Source of the DNA: Rubneribacter badeniensis
Lineage (GTDB): Bacteria; Actinomycetota; Coriobacteriia; Coriobacteriales; Eggerthellaceae
Reading direction: 5' to 3'
NCBI RefSeq assembly: GCF_002899695.1
Contig: NZ_PPEL01000008.1
Span: 1-60,438 of the forward strand
Length of the DNA: 60,438 nt
The notes below the pieces were generated by a model. The model had not been told where the DNA came from and ran no database searches. It saw nothing but the letters and a program-made list of their open reading frames with translations. Position numbers and translations under genes: made by a program. Positions 58,914 to 60,438 of this stretch are shown here, in pieces (position 1 is the stretch's first letter; each line of letters starts with the position of its first letter).

Positions 58914-58960
58914 TTCGTTCGTTCCGTGCTCGCAATTGTCACCCTGAATCCGCACACATG

Positions 58961-58990
58961 TTGACACGGGCCGCTTTTCGCCCCTACCAT
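58961..58990 (+). promoter_or_regulatory. birA promoter
   Basis: Perfect -35 TTGACA (58961-58966), an 18-base spacer and -10 TACCAT (58985-58990). Transcription would begin at about 58997, at the start codons, implying a leaderless or very short leader. Confidence 0.7.
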
Positions 58991-58997
58991 GCGCACC

Positions 58998-59984
58998 ATG
59001 CAAACCATGAACACGAAAGAACAGGTGCTTTGTCTGCTTGAGCGCAATCGCGACCGGCACGTGTCGGGCGAGCGGCTTGCGGAGGCGATCGGCGTGAGCC
59101 GCAACGCGGTGTGGAAGGCCGTGCGCGCGCTGCGCGCGGAAGGCTACGCCATCGACGCCGCCACGAACCGGGGCTACCGCCTCTCGCAGGACAACGACCT
59201 GCTCTCCCCTGCCAGCATCGAGCGGTTTCTGTCCGAAGGGCACCCCTTCGCCATCACCGTGCGCAAACGCGTGGACTCCACGAACGCCGAGGCGCGGCGT
59301 CGCGCGCTCGAGGGCGCGCCCGAGGGCACGGTCATCGTCGCCGAAGAGCAGTGGGCCGGGCGCGGCCGACCGGGGAAGCGCTTCTTCTCGCCTGCCGGCT
59401 CGGGCGTGTACCTGAGCGTCGTGCTCAAGCCGCGCATCTCCGCGGACCAGGGACAGCTCATCACCTGCGCCGCCGCCGTGGCGGGCGCGCGGGCCATCGA
59501 GCGCATGACCGGCCAGGACGCGCTCATCAAGTGGGTGAACGACATCTACATGGACGGCCGCAAAGTGGCCGGCATCCTCACCGAGGGCGTGGTGGACATG
59601 GAATCCGGGCGCTTCGAGCACGCCGTCATGGGCATCGGCGTGAACGTGCGCCCGCCGCACACGGGCTTTCCCAGCGAACTGGCCGAGGTGGCGGGCACGA
59701 TCGCGGACGAAGGCGACGGGACCATGCGAAGCGAGCTGGCCGCCGCCGTGCTTGAGGAGTTCTGGAAGCTCTACACGCGCCTCGGCGAGCGCTCCTTCCA
59801 CGAGGAGTACCGCCGTCGCTGCTTCCTCATCGGACAGCCCGTCGTGATCGCGCGGGACGGCTCGCGCATCCGCGCTCGCGCCGTCGACCTCACGCGGGAC
59901 TTCAAGCTGGTCGTCGAATTGCCCGACAAGACCCGGCTCGAACTCCCTCACGGCGAGGCCAGCGCCGCCGTGCGCCCCGTGTAA
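58998..59984 (+). CDS. birA: bifunctional biotin--[acetyl-CoA-carboxylase] ligase / biotin operon repressor BirA
   Basis: About 328 residues. The N-terminal winged helix (VLCLLERNRDRHVSGERLAE, IGVSRNAVWKAVRALRAEGY) can bind DNA. The central catalytic domain has VDSTNAEARR, the biotinyl-AMP loop GRGRPGKRFFS, and KWVNDIYMDGRKVAGILTE with the catalytic lysine, followed by the SH3-like C-terminal domain. It activates biotin and attaches it to carboxylase BCCP subunits. ATGs at 58989, 58998 and 59007 are in frame without a ribosome binding site; the promoter position favours 58998 or 59007. Confidence 0.92.
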   Translation: MQTMNTKEQVLCLLERNRDRHVSGERLAEAIGVSRNAVWKAVRALRAEGYAIDAATNRGYRLSQDNDLLSPASIERFLSEGHPFAITVRKRVDSTNAEARRRALEGAPEGTVIVAEEQWAGRGRPGKRFFSPAGSGVYLSVVLKPRISADQGQLITCAAAVAGARAIERMTGQDALIKWVNDIYMDGRKVAGILTEGVVDMESGRFEHAVMGIGVNVRPPHTGFPSELAEVAGTIADEGDGTMRSELAAAVLEEFWKLYTRLGERSFHEEYRRRCFLIGQPVVIARDGSRIRARAVDLTRDFKLVVELPDKTRLELPHGEASAAVRPV

Positions 59985-60311
59985 GACCCGCTGCGCGCAC
60001 GGCGACCGGCCGCCGCGACGCGTCGTCGCCGAGGCCCGCTGCCCCCGCGCCCCGACGTGCTGGGGCGGGAGCGCAAGTGGAGAACGGAAAGAGATCACTG
60101 GGACGCGTTGCTGCCCGAAGCGAGATCGGCGAGGCAGACGGCGTCGTGCCATCGTCCGGCATCCCAACAGCCCCGCATCTTTCACCCCGCTTCCGCAACC
60201 TCCCGCCCATCGCCCTACCGCGCAGCGTAGACCCGGCGCTTGGCAGAGGCGGGGCGAGAAGGGCCCAGAGCCGACCGGTCATGCCAAAATGCGACCGAAG
60301 GCGACATCTCG
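59985..60311. other. spacer between birA and the right IS end
   Basis: No gene I can support. A minus-strand open frame (59902-60282) lacks a ribosome binding site and a recognisable domain. Confidence 0.5.
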
Positions 60312-60433
60312 GGGGGTGCGGACGTTTTTCCGGACGGCCTAGGCGGCCAGCCCCAGCCGCCTCCTGCGGCCGGCTATCGTATCGTACACCTTGCGCCCTC
60401 CCTCGTCGAACGCCTTCAGCCTCCCCTCCCGGT
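60312..60433 (-). mobile_element. end of an insertion sequence, right copy
   Basis: Reverse complement of positions 1-122. The element continues beyond the right edge of the window. The terminal GGGGGTGCGGACG faces inward, as at the left. Confidence 0.75.
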
Positions 60434-60437
60434 ACCA
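60339..60437 (-). CDS. transposase C-terminal fragment (runs off right edge)
   Basis: Same C-terminus as at 3-95 with two further residues visible (WYREGRLKAFDEGGRK at its start here), ending in a stop at 60339-60341. Family not assignable from so short a piece. Confidence 0.6.
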   Translation of the reverse strand, partial: WYREGRLKAFDEGGRKVYDTIAGRRRRLGLAA

Positions 60438-60438
60438 G

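Larger units (their letters stand above)
57895..58960. other. parS-bearing intergenic region
   Basis: About 1.1 kb without a supported gene. It contains three parS sites, a 17-bp tandem repeat (58244-58328), a C11 run near 58585, and two copies of CCCAAAGCGTACGGAGCC (near 58559 and 58633). Open frames here have no ribosome binding site or domain. Confidence 0.65.

Noticed and set aside
59902-60282. 126-residue minus-strand open frame after birA
   Set aside because: It overlaps birA antisense, has no RBS and no recognisable motif.

Overview
The window looks like a chromosomal segment of a high-GC, Gram-positive anaerobe of the gut, most plausibly class Coriobacteriia, family Eggerthellaceae (Eggerthella/Gordonibacter-like). 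This is an inference from GC-rich coding, many secreted proteins ending in LAxTG-type sorting signals, DMSO-reductase-type membrane subunits (DmsC/NrfD), a large 2-hydroxyacyl-CoA dehydratase activase, tet(W) and canonical parS sites. No rRNA or tRNA was recognised.

Layout. Positions 1-122 and 60312-60433 are the same sequence in inverted orientation and carry the 3' end of a transposase gene plus the element end, so both edges lie inside copies of one IS. At 123-2453 are a DmsC-like gene truncated by the left IS, an NrfD-like membrane subunit and a GntR regulator. The next gene, a stomatin/slipin, is split near its 3' end by a 2.7 kb lower-GC segment (3397-about 6061) carrying tet(W) with its leader-peptide attenuator. 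From 6.3 to 9.7 kb are an MFS exporter and an operon of a tiny LANTG-bearing membrane peptide, rsmI and a YgjP-like metalloprotein gene. About 1.4 kb with structured repeats follows.

From 11.1 to 35.7 kb, all on the minus strand, lies a surface-protease array: four subtilisin-like (S8) and two papain-like (C1) proteins, a 98-aa unknown protein and two CmpB-type membrane proteins. A further C1 protease sits at 48.4-50.8 kb. The proteases have signal peptides, intact catalytic residues and LAxTG-like C-terminal anchors, suggesting class E sortase anchoring and a shared job in digesting host or dietary protein.

From 35.9 to 46.6 kb is an accessory region: an AbiE-type toxin-antitoxin pair with a palindromic operator, then four intact AAA_14/DUF4143 ATPases (plus one C-terminal remnant) sharing an unusual WCGK Walker A motif. 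Directly upstream of every intact ATPase gene is a tandem array of exactly 23-bp repeats (3, 3, 3 and 5 copies). The repeat sequence differs at each locus, and at three of the four loci a promoter is embedded in or against the array. This is the most novel system I see. A LytS-like kinase/REC-wHTH regulator pair is interleaved and contains a G9 tract that switches between two C-termini.

From 47 to 60 kb are a LytR_C lipoprotein, REP-like hairpins, a TetR/activase operon with a 19-bp palindrome at its promoter, three perfect parS sites within 1 kb, and birA. The parS cluster suggests this end lies near the chromosome's segregation/origin region.
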